From the NCBI GenBank assembly GCA_000934455.1, contig KN884060.1, forward strand, positions 16,808 to 41,124: a stretch of DNA of 24,317 bases, in the 5' to 3' direction. Shown here one piece after another: positions 1 to 12,800 of this stretch. This DNA comes from Apostichopus parvimensis (Eukaryota; Echinodermata; Holothuroidea; Aspidochirotida; Stichopodidae). The notes below the pieces were generated by a model. That model saw only the letters and a list, made by a program, of their open reading frames with translations. It had not been told where the DNA came from and did not search any database. The position numbers were made by a program, and so were the translations under genes. Position 1 is the stretch's first letter. Each line of letters opens with the position of its first letter.

Positions 1-104
1 CTTAGACCCCTCCCCCATTTCAGTCACCACTTACAGATCCGTCGGCAAATCAAATTCTCCACACCCCCCCAACAAAAACCCCTTCGCTACGCCCCTGCCT
101 GTAA

Positions 105-165
105 TCCTTAGATCACAAGTCCACTGCCTTAACCACTTGACCACAACGCCCTCAATGATGTTGGG
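105..165 (-). mobile_element. SINE head fragment (tRNA-like)
   Basis: On the minus strand GGGCGTTGTGGTCAAGTGGT, then TAAGGCAGTGGACTTGTGATC, reads like a tRNA head with A box and anticodon arm, close in layout to the head of the SINE at 10343..10668. It continues only into G-rich and T-rich sequence towards the window edge, so body and tail are missing or degraded. Confidence 0.55.
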
Positions 166-210
166 AATTCATCTTTGAAATGCTTTGATAATGACAAGAA
201 GCTTACAACA

Positions 211-266
211 GGGCGGGGGTGGGCAATGAGGGGTGGGGAAGGGTGCGGAGGGGTGGGGAAAGGGGT
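211..266 (+). repeat. G-rich tract with G-quadruplex potential
   Basis: Seven or more runs of three to five G separated by short loops, starting GGGCGGGGGTGGGC. A related G-rich tract at about 771-822 ends with the same AAAGGGGTTTAA, and a third at 4552-4610 is similar in texture, so these may be copies of one degraded repeat. Confidence 0.6.
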
Positions 267-980
267 TTAACATATAAAATGATTGATTACCGTGAACAAA
301 TAGACCAGAACTTTGCTGCTGTTATTTTCTATAATCACTTTCGTCTTATATGAGTATTTGCCATACATTTCAGTTAAAAACTAATTCACAGTTGAATATT
401 TTGAAGATACAAATGATATTCTAACAGGATTTGTTTCCTATATTTTGTTTCACTGTAACATATTAGCAATAAACTTCTTAAGAGTCCGCCATTTACAGTG
501 TCGTGTCTTGCATATGAACAGAAACGCAAGCAAGTTTGTTTCCAGGGATCGTAATCAGAAAAATTGTTTCCCAGGTAAACTTTGCAAAGTTTCTTGCGGT
601 GAACTTTCTCAATCCCTTTGAGAGATAAAGAGGGAACAAAAGACGGGTCAATATATCTGCTGCAGAGGGAGGCATGAAAAGGATGGGGGAGGAGGTAAAA
701 GGAGGTGGGGGGTAAACCTATCAAACAGTAGGAAGTTCTCTTCGTGGTAAGGTCACAAGAGTATCAGGGGTTGTTGGGGAGGGGGCGAATGGGGTAGGTG
801 AAGGGATGGAAAGGGGTTTAAACTGCCAGTGTTTCTGTGAAAGTAAAATCTTTATTTGACAAATAAGTCAATGAAACAAGTAGAACAACCTCCCCCACTC
901 CCCCACCCTTCCTCTCGCCTGTAACATCAATACTGATACATATAGGGAGTGTTAGGGAGTGAGTATCAGTATCAATACTG

Positions 981-1238
981 ATAGGGAGTGTTAGCTCAGT
1001 GGTTAACGCCGGTGCCTTTCAATCATAAGGTCACGAGTTCCAGTCACGCCAAGATTAATGTATGTCGTCCAGTTGCAGAGTTGTTGACAATTGACAATTC
1101 ATAATCATGGACGTTAAATATGAATCTAAGAGACTGACTTTGGTCAGCTTGCGGTTTTGATAAGCCAATGATGGCTACTTCACGAGTTCCTGCTTGCAGG
1201 AGGATCTTAAATACATACATACATACATACACACATAC
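981..1238 (+). mobile_element. tRNA-derived SINE with (ATAC)n tail, copy 1
   Basis: Same family as 6925..7182: GTTAGCTCAGTGGTTAACG head (A box), GGTCACGAGTTCC (degenerate B box), the same roughly 170-bp body and an ATAC tail. The first 20-odd bases are partly duplicated upstream (926-953), together with ATCAATACTGAT. Confidence 0.82.
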
Positions 1239-3039
1239 GTCACCACAGTGGTGACATTATTTTCACTGTGAATCAAGATAAGTTTATGAAGTTCAATGAC
1301 TTTTACAACAACAACAAGATAAAGAAAAACAAGTCCAACAGATGTTACCTTCAATTTGTCTCAGCGATAAAAATTATGTCTTCCTCACACGATAGTATTT
1401 ATTATATATATTTATACAAAAATTTACATATTCATGAGTTTGCATATGCATTAGTGTTGTGACAACGCCTGATCCGTCTGGTCTACAGTCAACCTTTCGG
1501 AATAAATTCTAGTCTGCGTTATGACTCATTGATATAACATAATATTGCCTTTATGAAAAATCTATACTTATTATACATTATTAAACAATGTAATACATAT
1601 TCATACATTAATATATATGCATATTCATTAACATCTTAATAAGTCAGTATCGGACCTAACAAATCTTTGGATGTTAACAAAATCTTAACTTTTGGGGTTT
1701 TTACTTAGTTTGGTGTACAATTTCTTCCACGAGTTCTTGAAAAATGGAAGAAAATCATAAATGCTATCACCAGACACTAGTGCTATAAATTATAATAGCA
1801 TTTTTATATGAATGTCTCTATATATTATTTATTATCTTTCATGAGGGATATTCACAAAATGTTGTTGCTAACTTGCTGAAATAACATTATTTGATACTGA
1901 CATTGTTTTCAGTCGTGAAACTGTTTCCTTTAAACATGGAAATACAAACAGATAAAAAAAAAGGGAAAAGTCATAGATTTTCATCCCATGGAGACATTCT
2001 ACAACATATACGGTTACAAGATAATAATCAAGCATTGAGATCTACCGAGTGGAAAGCCTTTAGTCTAGCCTTAAAATATATCTCTCGCATAACATAGGAA
2101 AATATGATGATTTTTTGGTATCCTTCTGCTTTTAATGAAATAAAATGTGGGGGCGCTACACGCTCTTTTCAACATCACATATGAATTCAAAAGTATTTAT
2201 AAGCACAATCTTGCGTTTAGGCTTTATATTAGACCTGATTCATAGTATAAATGTGCCTCAGAATGCTCCCGTTTGAACTCTAAACTTTCATTTTTTTTCG
2301 TTCTGATGGGAACCTGCACCCATCTGTATAGGGTATCGTACCCACAATTAGAGTGGTGCACGTCTGCCCGAGATGTTAACCGTCCAACAATAGTCTTAAA
2401 GTGACCTACTGAAGGGATTTGTTTAGGCATTTTTTGGAGTCATCATTATTCTGTTTTCATGCTTGGATGTTGACAAGGATGAAATCAACTACTGATGGTC
2501 TAAAAATCTGGAGGATTGAAGGTGATTTAAGGTATTTTAGAAAATCCTGGGTGAAAGAAGAAGTTTCCGCGGCGAGAGCTGGCCGATGGGTTGGGGAGCA
2601 CTATGCTAACATTTGAGCCCTTCTAGCTCTTCATCTAAATGGTCATGGTGGCAAAAGTTGAATGTACTGTGATAACTGAAGCCATCAGCTATCATATGGT
2701 GGGTAGGACAAGTCAGTCGAAAACTTCTATCTAGGCTCCAACGGCCTCGGAATGTGATGAGTATAGTGTGTAAGTCAATGGGAGCAATTAATTGTGGTGC
2801 GACATCCATACATGGTGGCTGGCTTCAACAACAACATAGCCACTCCCTCTCTTTCATAAAATCTTGGATCCATCTCTGGCCCTTCCAAAAATCCTACCCA
2901 AATCATTCGAAGACATTTTGCCCCAACAACCCCCCCCCCCCTTCCCGCAGCACCCAAACTTTAAGAAATCTTGTGCACACCACTGTACATAACTGCCTTT
3001 GGGATAAATATTATTAGAATGTGTGAGGATTTTGAATTG
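1239..3039. other. Intergenic, no gene seen
   Basis: AT-rich DNA with only short ORFs in all frames, none with recognisable motifs or exon-like flanks. A GC-richer patch at 2560-2610 (CCGCGGCGAGAG) has no coding support. Confidence 0.6.
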
Positions 3040-3389
3040 AAAGTGGCTACAAATGATAATGCAACTACTATAGCCAGGTGTTACAGCTTTCCCATGTGAC
3101 CGTTTACAGTGCGATTCTCTGTGTGAAAGTGACTACAAATGATAATACAACTACAATAGCCAAGAGTTACATTTTTCCCATGTGACCATTTTACAGTGTG
3201 ATTCTCTGTGTAAACATGGCTACAAATGATAATGCAACTACTATAGCCAAGTGTTACAGCTTTCCTATGTAACCATTTACAGTGCGATTCTCTGTGTGAA
3301 AGTGGCTAAAAATGATAATGCAACTACTATAGCCAAGTGTTACAGCTTTCCTATGTGACCGTTTACAGTGCAATTCTCTGCGTGAAAGT
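3040..3389. repeat. 86-bp tandem repeat, four copies, 3' of ECHDC3
   Basis: The phrase GGCTACAAATGATAATGCAA recurs at 3045, 3131, 3218 and 3304 (periods 86, 87, 86), each copy ending in TTTACAGTGCGATTCTCTG. Copies differ by a few substitutions. It lies 0.3-0.7 kb beyond the stop codon, so it could fall in an extended 3' UTR. Confidence 0.95.
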
Positions 3390-3469
3390 AATTTCTGCAC
3401 AAAATTAAAAGATAGAGAACCGCATTCCATACCACTTATGAATGGTTATAAGCATCCACAATATGTTGT

Positions 3470-3475
3470 TTTAAT
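3470..3475 (-). terminator. Candidate poly(A) signal ATTAAA for ECHDC3
   Basis: ATTAAA on the minus strand about 250 nt beyond the stop codon. I saw no canonical AATAAA on the minus strand between here and the stop. Position is plausible, but a six-base match in AT-rich DNA is weak evidence. Confidence 0.25.
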
Positions 3476-3724
3476 GACACTAACACATGGTTGTATCAGC
3501 ATACCTGCCCCTTCCAGACTTCCAAATTGTAAAACGATATATGTGTCTGACGGTGTCCTGCATGGCAGGTGTTTGTTACAAACTGACCACACGGCAACAC
3601 GACTGCCTGACGTATGGATTAGGGAGAAACTGTTAAACATGGTCGGGTTCTGAGGTATTCAAAAAAGTCTTAAAAATTTAAAAAATTATTCTTGTCAAGG
3701 TACTTCTCTGCTAGGCTTTCTCCC

Positions 3725-3845
3725 TTACTCGTGAGCTTTATCAAATGAGTTACTCCATTTAGGATGTTCCTTCCTGACGAATGCGGCGATACCCTCTTGT
3801 CCGTCTTTAAGGCTTAGATTATCCACCATGACTTGACCGGCTTCT
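3725..3845 (-). CDS. ECHDC3: ECHDC3 exon 9 (last coding exon and stop)
   Basis: Acceptor TTTTTGCAG after a T-rich tract. Codes [20 protein letters not shown], then [19 protein letters not shown] and TAA at 3725..3727. The Q-x-M-V-D-N-L-x-L-x-D-G-Q-E-G block is the ECHDC3 C-terminal signature. Ends close to the human C-terminus. Confidence 0.95.
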
Positions 3846-6800
3846 CTGCAAAAACACAAAAACAAAATATATATAAGAGGGGAAATGTAATTCAAAAAGC
3901 TGCCTTTTGCCACAAAAATTTAAGAATAAGCATAAGAATAGGAATAAAAATAATGATAATAATAATAATAGGAATAAGAATCCTCCATCTTATTTCTTAT
4001 TTGTTCATGCCTTTCATGATTGTACATTTTTACGTCTTTTATGTATCATTATTATGTGTCCTATTTATTTGTAATTTAAACTGGAATAAAGAAACTGAAT
4101 TGAAAATGCCTTATACAGCTCTACGGAAGGAACTCTTTTCTTGAGAAGGGGTAAAATCAAGAAGAAGTTGGAGTTGATGAGACTTCTAATTTGTATAAGC
4201 TGGTACTTTACAATTTATACTGGAATAAAGAAACTGAATACCAAAATAACGATAAATAATTATAAGAATAATAATAAGAAGAAGAAGAATAACAACAATA
4301 GCAACAACAATAATAACAATAATCATAATAATTTTGTGGCAAAGAACAATTTAACAAAAGCTAGCCTCCATCATCCTTAGTTATCAATCACTGTTTTCCT
4401 TCCAGGTTTCTTGTCCGAGACAAACAGACACCTTCCTTTCTGGGAGGGTACCCTGGAGTTATATTACCAAATTCCAGTGAAAATGTGTTTTGAAATTATC
4501 TTGTCAATAATCTTGTTAGCCTTTTGAACGGAGGAAATTGAAGGAAGGGGAGGCGGTGGGAATGAAGTGGGTGAAGCAGATGTAAGAAGGGGGAGGTGGA
4601 GGGGGTTTCTATCTTGGATTGTCATGCATAAACAATGGCCATGAGGACATGCAGAGACAAAGGATACACAATTTGTATTAATTGATTTTTTTATTGGGGG
4701 GGGGGGAGAGGGATAATTTTACACTCCAAAATTATAACAATACACAAACCCAAAGTCCAAGTTGATTCCATCCCATCTCTGGGAAAAGAAGCATTTAACA
4801 TAAAAAATGACAGCGGGACTTCTACACATATCATTAATTATTCCAACAGACAACGATCCATTAGAAACTGCAAGTTCCACCTTCCTAACCAACCAATGGA
4901 GTTCCCGATTTGAGCTCTCTTGAAACTGCTAATTCATTCCCTAAAGTACTCTTATATCATAGGAATTGAGTCCAGTAGAATACTGTTTAGGCCTTAAAAA
5001 AAAAAAAACCTTCAATTTAAAAAAAATATATTAGGCAAAGAGAAGGTACATTGATGAGAAAAGGTAAAGAAAAAGATTTTTTTGGTTTTGAATATAAGTG
5101 ACTAAATTATTGGACAATTTTGCAATTTGAGTGCAATTCTGATGTCCTTCAGTAATGCCAACAACAGAAAAGAAAAAGAAGAAACAAAAAAATGGTGCGA
5201 TGACAAAATGAAGCAATTTGAAGAGTTAATTCGAATTTTCATCCATTTTCAAAATCAGCTTTTTCTGATGAATCACTCCCATTTCAAGGGTGGAGTCGTG
5301 AGATTATGAGTAATTTTGCTCCGATTTGTGTCAGTCTTTCATTGAGTCATGTCATTCTGGAAACTATGTCACTCAACTCCCTTTCTTCATCATTTGTATA
5401 TACCCAGTTTCAGGGGGGTAGGAGCCATGGGAGGGGAGGCACTGGGGGCACGAGCCCCCTCTTTTTCCAAAATATCAAATGTGCCCTACTGGCAAATAAA
5501 ATGTGCCCCTTTGATGACGAACTGTCTTTTGGATATCTTAAAGCCTTTGTAAATTTTAATATTTTGTTTTAATTATTTATTTTTAGTCTGCACATGCTAT
5601 TTTTAAAATGGCATCCCATATCTTTTTGTAGCATGGTTAACAATAAACAATCTCAATAAATAGCATTGATAGCATACTAACACATCATATATATTTAAGT
5701 GATATTGCCGGTGTGTATAGGTTTATAGCATTGGAAGCTTCCTACCCGCCGACCCAGTTTGTATTCTTTTGCTTATCGGTATCAACAACGGAACATAATT
5801 TCCTAACGAATAAAAAAAAATTATTAAGTTTTTTTTCACAAGTGTGAGAAAGTTTTGTAAAATGGAATACCTTGGTGCCACTTTCTTAAATTTTTATTGA
5901 TAATAAACGGGTTACAGAACGAGAATAAAATAACTCAATTTTGTTGTTATTTTTGCCTCTAATATTTTTCTCGAAGGACTCGACCAATGTCCTTCAGGGG
6001 ATAAATAACGTAACCTACAGACTCGACCAATGTCCTTAAGGGGATAAATAAAGTGACCAACAGACTCGACCAATGTCCTTAAGGGGATAAATCGGGGTTA
6101 GTACTTGGGCTAGCACTCCACCTGACGCCTCCCACTAGCACAATTTTGTATCTCTGATTTGCACAAGCCTCTCACCTGTAAGCTTCTTGTCTGGATTTAC
6201 CCATCTGGCTGTTGAAACAGGATTTACCCAAGGAGATCACCGAGCTGCTGTACTGGCAGATCTTCTCCGCTAGTTTCTGAGTCTGCGGAAAAAAGACGGG
6301 AAATTAAAACGTTAAAGTGCACATACCTACTACTCAAAGTTGTGTCAACCTTTTCTTTCAAACTTTGTGTATAACTTTTTTTCTTCTCTTATAAGACAGA
6401 TCTTTGACAAAGACAAAAATCAGATGCTTCATTTTAAGCAACTTCTACCAAATCAAGTGACACCAAAATAAATTAGTGTAAGTTGTTCTCACATAATTGC
6501 ATGCACAAAAAAATTCAAAAATATCTTTTGTGAATTTAGTTCATTTTGTTAATTAATAAAAGTTGATGATATAGTCACGTTGGGACTTGCCAAACACATC
6601 TTGATGAACTTCAACCATAGAATAGTATAAAACTTTACAAAAAATCTACTGCAAACACATTGGCTTTTATAATCTAATGATCTTTTTCCACATAGAATAA
6701 TTCCAACATTGCAAGCCATGCACTAAAAAACACTATCCCTTTCTCCCCCCCCCCCCCCGTTTTAGCAACGGACCAATTCAGGTTTGAAAACGTTGGTTGT

Positions 6801-9800
6801 TGGTGATGCTGGACCTACATAGCGAGTTCATCCAAGTTTACTGCGATCTTGTTTTCCAAAGTTTTCAAATTTTGACCTTTGATCTGGACAGAAAACAACA
6901 GGGTTCTTGTGAGGACGGATCCATATAGGAGTGTTAGATCAGTGGTTAACGCCGGTGCCTTTTAATCATAAGGTCCTGAGTTCGAGGCACTCCAAGATTA
7001 ATGTATGTCCTCCAGTTACAGAGTTGTTGACAATTGACAATTCATAATCATAGACGATAAATATGAATCTAAGAGACTGACTTCGGTCAGCTTGCGGCTT
7101 TGCCGGATAAGCCAATGATAGCTTCTTCGCTAGTTCCTGCTTGCAGGAGTATCTAAAATGAATACATACATACATACATACACGCTGACATGCACACATA
7201 CATTCATATACCGAGAAATGCAAGTCCTGTATCATACGTGCGTTTGAACTAGATATGATAACTGTTACAACATCCATCATATAATGTGAACTACAAGGAG
7301 TAGCTGTTAATAACCTCACGGTAAGTAGATGCATATATTTAGAAATTTAAAGAGTCAAGTCTTGGAAGTTACTTCGACTTTAAACAAACTCAAAGACTCT
7401 AGACCAGATCTCCAAACTTACACTTGGATTCAGACTAAAACTCTGCAGATATTTTCACCTAAAAAAAGTTAATTACCTGAATGTATTAGAGACTTGTACA
7501 ATCTTTGACTCAAACATAGTCTTTAAAGAAATTATTTTAAGAAATTATTATAATTGCTGTACGTTAATGAGGTCATTGTATTAAAACAACCTGATGACAC
7601 TCGATCTTTGATCTCTATGAAAAACAAAAGGATTCTTGTACTCAATTAGATGAATCCAGATTCCAAATATGAAATTAATAAATTTATCAACATGGACACA
7701 AACACACACACACACATACACATCATTCACCATTGCATGGAGTACTTTTGCCTTCCGCAATGAATCAGTAAATGGCTTAGACTAATATTAATATTGTTGT
7801 TTTTGGGGGGGCATGAGGGGGGAGGGGGTGAACATTAATATTTTCACATACCTCTTCTTCTAATTGTTCATGAGGTACAACTTTACTGACCAACCCATGT
7901 TGAAGGGCAGCTGAAAAACAAATGCAAAACAAATTGGTATCATTGAAAAAAGAAAAAAAAGTTTTTACATATTTTCTCCGATTTTATCAATAAAGACTGT
8001 GGAACTGTTCTTAACTGAGTCACAAAGTATTGACCAATATTCTTATCTCAGAACATAAGATGCTCGGGTCCAATTAATTTGAAATATCCCTTTATAAAAG
8101 ACATGAGACAAAAAAGTCATAGAAGCACAATTTTGTCAGAATTTGACTAAAACTAGAAAAAAGATTAATTTTGCAGTTACTCATTAAACTGATGGATTAA
8201 AATTTGTCAATGCTGTAGAAAAATACATTCTTTAAATTCAACTAAAAAAAAGTTTTTTTTTTTTTTGACAGTTATGCAGAAAAGTCAATTACAGGATAAT
8301 TGTGTTTAATACTTGTCATATTTGTAGTCAGTCCATAATCATAACTAGAATGGATTCTATCACAGCTGACCAGAATCCTACTCGCCCTTGTGAATTTGTA
8401 CTAAAGGACTCAACCTTAGAGCCTGGTACTCATACCAAAATATCTGTTATAGAACTGTTGACTCAATACCAGATTCATGAACTGCGATTTTTATACACAT
8501 GAACATAGACATTCACTCTGTATTTAAAATGAGTTTTTCAAATTTAATTTACTCAACTAAGAACTTCAGTATACAAGGCAAGGAAGAGAAAGACACCAAT
8601 TTTTTTTTATTTTTTTTTGGACAAGCATATCTTCTGTGATAAAAGGCAACCACATGAAAGGTTTCAAATTATGTTTCATTTGTATAAATTTTAACTTTAG
8701 TCACTTGGTTAAAATTGATAATTTAAAGCACCTGCTTGGTATTAAATACCCTTGCCCCTATTTTCCTGTTAAACTGGGGCTGCTATCGAATTAAGGGCTG
8801 GATATTTTTGTTGGTAGAGCACAGGGTTTTGTAATTTTATTTCTTTGGATCCTCTTCATAGCCCCAAATTGTTTTGCACAGTTTCCAATTGTTTACAATT
8901 TTCTCAGTCATGTGCCAGATTTGGTTCTGAGATCTATATATAATAAGTCCAACTTCTTAGGTAAGGTGGTCCTGAAGGGACAGACAAGTTGTAGACTTAC
9001 TGTGCTAGTATAACACAACTACTCATCCAAATTGCAATATTTTTGACTTGTTGACAAGTTACGTGCAACCCATCAACTCAACTCTTTGATAATTTCCACC
9101 AAGATATAATATCATCGTAACCTGTCAACAAGTCAAATAACGTATTTTTGCTAAAAAATACGTTATTTTTTTACTTTTATTTTTTTTTAAATTATCAAAG
9201 AGTTGAGTAGCTGTGTTGCACGTAACTTGTCAACAAGTCAAAAATATCAAAAAAGTCTCCAACTCGCCAGTCCCTTCCAAACTACCATATTTTTTATGTT
9301 ACACACAGGACGAAGAGTTAACTAACTCTATCATGAAATACCTGTATGATCATACACATGTACTTGTTGCTGGGAAGACACACCTCTATTATAACTAACA
9401 CTTCGATCTACAGTAAATGCTTTTTTTCAGGGGGCGGACTGGGGCAGACATTGCTACTTGTACAGTGATCAAAACCAGCAGTGTTGAGGCCTTGAATCAA
9501 CCATCTTATGTCTACACCTGGAAAATCTACTCCTTTCGCGATCAAGCCTATATTTCCCGAGAAGATCGGGTGTACCCATAAGAAATCAGCGCAACCTGCA
9601 ACTCAACCTGCGGTAGTATACTGATTCACCCCTAGTCTTTAATTTTTACATTTTCTTAATTTTAATTATTTTATTTATGTTTTTTATTTTTTATTTATTA
9701 ATTAATTTTTTTTTTTTACAATTTACCTTGTGCAGTGATTGGTTCTCCTGTAAACAGCATTTCCATGGCAATCTTCCGTGGCACAGCTCTCCCTAAGGCA

Positions 9801-12800
9801 ACTCCAGGGGTGGAACAAAATAGTCCGACGTTGACTCTGGTAACGAGGGAGAAAATTGTATAAAAAGACAGATAGTTTGATTATGTCAGCGGAACCATAC
9901 CGTCAACAATCTGAGGCTTCAATTTAATAATTTCCAATTTGCAATTAATTTATTAATTAATTAATTTCCAATCTTTAATGTAAGATGACCATTTCCTACT
10001 TACTGATATATGCATATTGAAGAGGAGTTTACTCTATGTAACAAACCTTATACAGCATGTGTCTTGTCTAATTTAGACAACTTTCCCCAGGGGTAGACAA
10101 CTTCCCCAGGGGTAGACAACTTACCCAGGGTAGACAACTTACCCAGGGGTAGATAACTTACCCAGGGGTAGCAAATCTAGATTTCTCTGATACCACTGCT
10201 ATGTCACAGCTTGCTACCAGCTGACAACCTGCTGCAGTCGCCAATCCTATAAAGAAAAATTTAATTTAAATTAAAAATCACTTTCTTTCTTCTTTTTTGT
10301 CATTTGATATGTTTGTAAGTGATGTCTCAATCTGTGTGGTTACTAATAATAATAATATTTGATTTTTATATAGCGCTTTACACCAGCGATAGGTCTCAAA
10401 GCGCTTTGCAGACGTTATAGTACCCCTGGTCAATGATAACCTGTCCCAGAGACAATCACTCCAGTCGGCAGCAGTTATATAGGCCTACTGCGCCCAATGA
10501 CAAGTTACCTCACGGGTACCCATTTATACCTTGGGTGGAGAGAGGCAAGTGAGATAAAGCATCTTGCCCAAGGACACAACGAAATGAACTAGGCAGGAAT
10601 CGAACCAGCAATCCTTGGATCACGAGTCCGACGCCTTAGCCAATCGGCCACCACGCTCTCAAAGTTTGAACTACTACTAGTTTAAACCATGCGTTACCCA
10701 AAGCCCTCTTTGCTCTTTTCAAATTCTTCTTCATGATTCCCCAGTCACCTTTCCGTGTGCATTAAACAATAATGAAATTATCTTCCTTATACTCTCTTGT
10801 ACCTCTAAACATGTAATACATCCCCCAAAAAATCTATTCTTGCCCTAAAAACTTAGCCAAAAAGAAAGCGAAAAAAAGGAATAGGCCTGCATCAAATTGA
10901 CATCAGATGTCCCTACGAGTGAGACTCTGGGCTCAAGTCATAACTGTGATCATTGACTAATGTTGTTAAAACACCAGTGTTAATTTGTGACTGATGGAAA
11001 AGGAACAGGTTTTAATAGTTCTATATGATATATATCATGTATGATATTTGCATTCATTTCCTATCATGACATTTTGAGATAGCAAACAAACATCTTGAAT
11101 ATGAGATGCATCATATCTAAAAGTGACTCAGAATAGATATGATGTCATAAATGAGATACACACTGACATACTGTGTTTTGATTTGTCAAAATAAGAATCC
11201 AATTTTAGTGCTTCAAATTGGAATACAACACAACATGCCATGCCATACCATATTATACCATACCATACCATACCATGTACGATACCATACCATGTACGAT
11301 ACCATACCATACGATACCATACTATAACATACCACACAATATCATACAATACCATAACATTACATACCATACTATAACATACCATACCATACTATAGCAT
11401 ACCATAACATACCATACCATAACATACCATACCATACCATACCATACCATACCATACCATACAATAATAAACATTAAAATACAACACATTAAAATACAAT
11501 TCACCACACCACAACACACTACAATACTATATTTTTCTAGTGTGTGCTTTTAATAAGCTGACTTACCTGCTACCTGAGCAATAACTGGAACTGGCATATC
11601 TTGCACCAATAGCATGACATCAGTACAAGCATCAAAGATCTCTGTGTGGTACTTTCTCCCTGTTTCACTGGTCTGCTCAAAAAACAAGAAAAGACAATTT
11701 GAGACTGTTTATACCACATGATTGCATTTCATAGCCAATGTACTGTAGGGTGGTACGTGGTGAAACTTCACATGTTCCCGAAATATTGAATATTGTATTT
11801 AATACATGTTGCTGCACCAGTTGATAGAAATGCTTCCCTGTCGTTGAATGTCAGATTGCAAACAATATTTTGATTGAGAATTTTTAATGCACACAGCCTT
11901 GAAAAAATGTTCAAACAGCCTTGAATAACACCAATAGGCTAAAGAAAAATGTATATGACTGAAACAAGGAAAACATTAACCTTGTACTGTGACAGCATCC
12001 ACCCATGGGCCAATTTTAAGGTACATTTCTCTTTGCTTTTATCATACGCTTTGAATTGAGACCTAAACAGGTACGAATCATGATATCTGATCGAAACATT
12101 GATCCTTCATGTATCTGAATTATAAAACTATAAAAAATTGTCAAGTACACCATTGAGCCAAAATCAGAGAGATTGTCAATGTTACCACTGACCTTCAAAA
12201 GAACATCTGTGCTCTAAGCATTTTGAATTAAATCAGGCCTCCCGGCAGCTCTTCAACAAAGTAAAGGTTTTTATAAAAGTTGTAAATGAAGAAATAAAAG
12301 GTTTTTAAAGGCTTCAAACATGAAAAGAAAAAATATATATAGAACTGTTTATTGAAATAAAGGTTTTTAAAAGTTTTAAAAGTTTTAAAGGTTTTTGCTG
12401 GGAGATCTAATCTGGGAGAATTAAATGTATACCAGTCAAACAGTTAGCTTCTGAATAAGGTCCTGCTAGGATAAAACTATTAGGCCCTCTAACTTTTATA
12501 TTTTTTTTTAAAAAAAATTTTACCTTTACATTTTCTTTATAGGTAAATATATTAACCTAAACAGGTTTTTCTTTTTGATAAAGTATTTTTGGTTTAGTAT
12601 ATTCTTTTTCAGTAGATAAAGCAGTTTGCTAACAGTTTTTCTACCAGTAAACTTTATCAGATATATGCTTCCACCAGGAGGTCCTCTTCTCTTAAGTGGT
12701 TGAGTATTTGGAACCACCAGATTGTGGCAAATCTATTACCGAATTTGCAGCGATAACGTACCAGTTCTTTAAGATCATGTCCAGCACAGAAGACTGGACC

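Larger units (their letters stand above)
3846..6175 (-). other. ECHDC3 intron 8
   Basis: 2.3 kb of low-complexity AT-rich sequence with AAT/AAC microsatellites, a poly-G run near 4697-4707, repeat fragments and the 43-bp tandem repeat. ORFs here are simple-sequence translations. No alternative exon recognised. Confidence 0.8.

Noticed and set aside
386..724. 112-codon minus-strand ORF
   Set aside because: No recognisable domain; flanked by G-rich repeat, and an overlapping ORF in another frame is equally open. Length is not unusual for non-coding DNA of this size.
3833..4380. Two adjacent plus-strand ORFs with Asn/Lys/Ile runs
   Set aside because: Antisense to exon 9 at the start, then translation of AAT/AAC microsatellites in intron 8.
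6966..7334. 122-codon minus-strand ORF, with a similar peptide at 1044..1232
   Set aside because: The shared peptide ([14 protein letters not shown] or near) arises because both lie antisense across the same SINE family; similarity is from the mobile element, not from a protein gene.
10343..10668. A functional tRNA gene at the SINE head (10600-10668)
   Set aside because: A and B boxes are present, but the body continues as a SINE with an ATT tail and no convincing acceptor-stem pairing; treated as tRNA-derived, not a tRNA gene.
11128..11519. ORFs rich in VWYGM-type peptides
   Set aside because: Direct translation of the CCATA microsatellite.
12526..12717. Minus-strand ORF downstream of exon 3
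   Set aside because: Lies in intron 3 beyond the GTACGT donor; Lys/Leu/Ile-rich low-complexity peptide.
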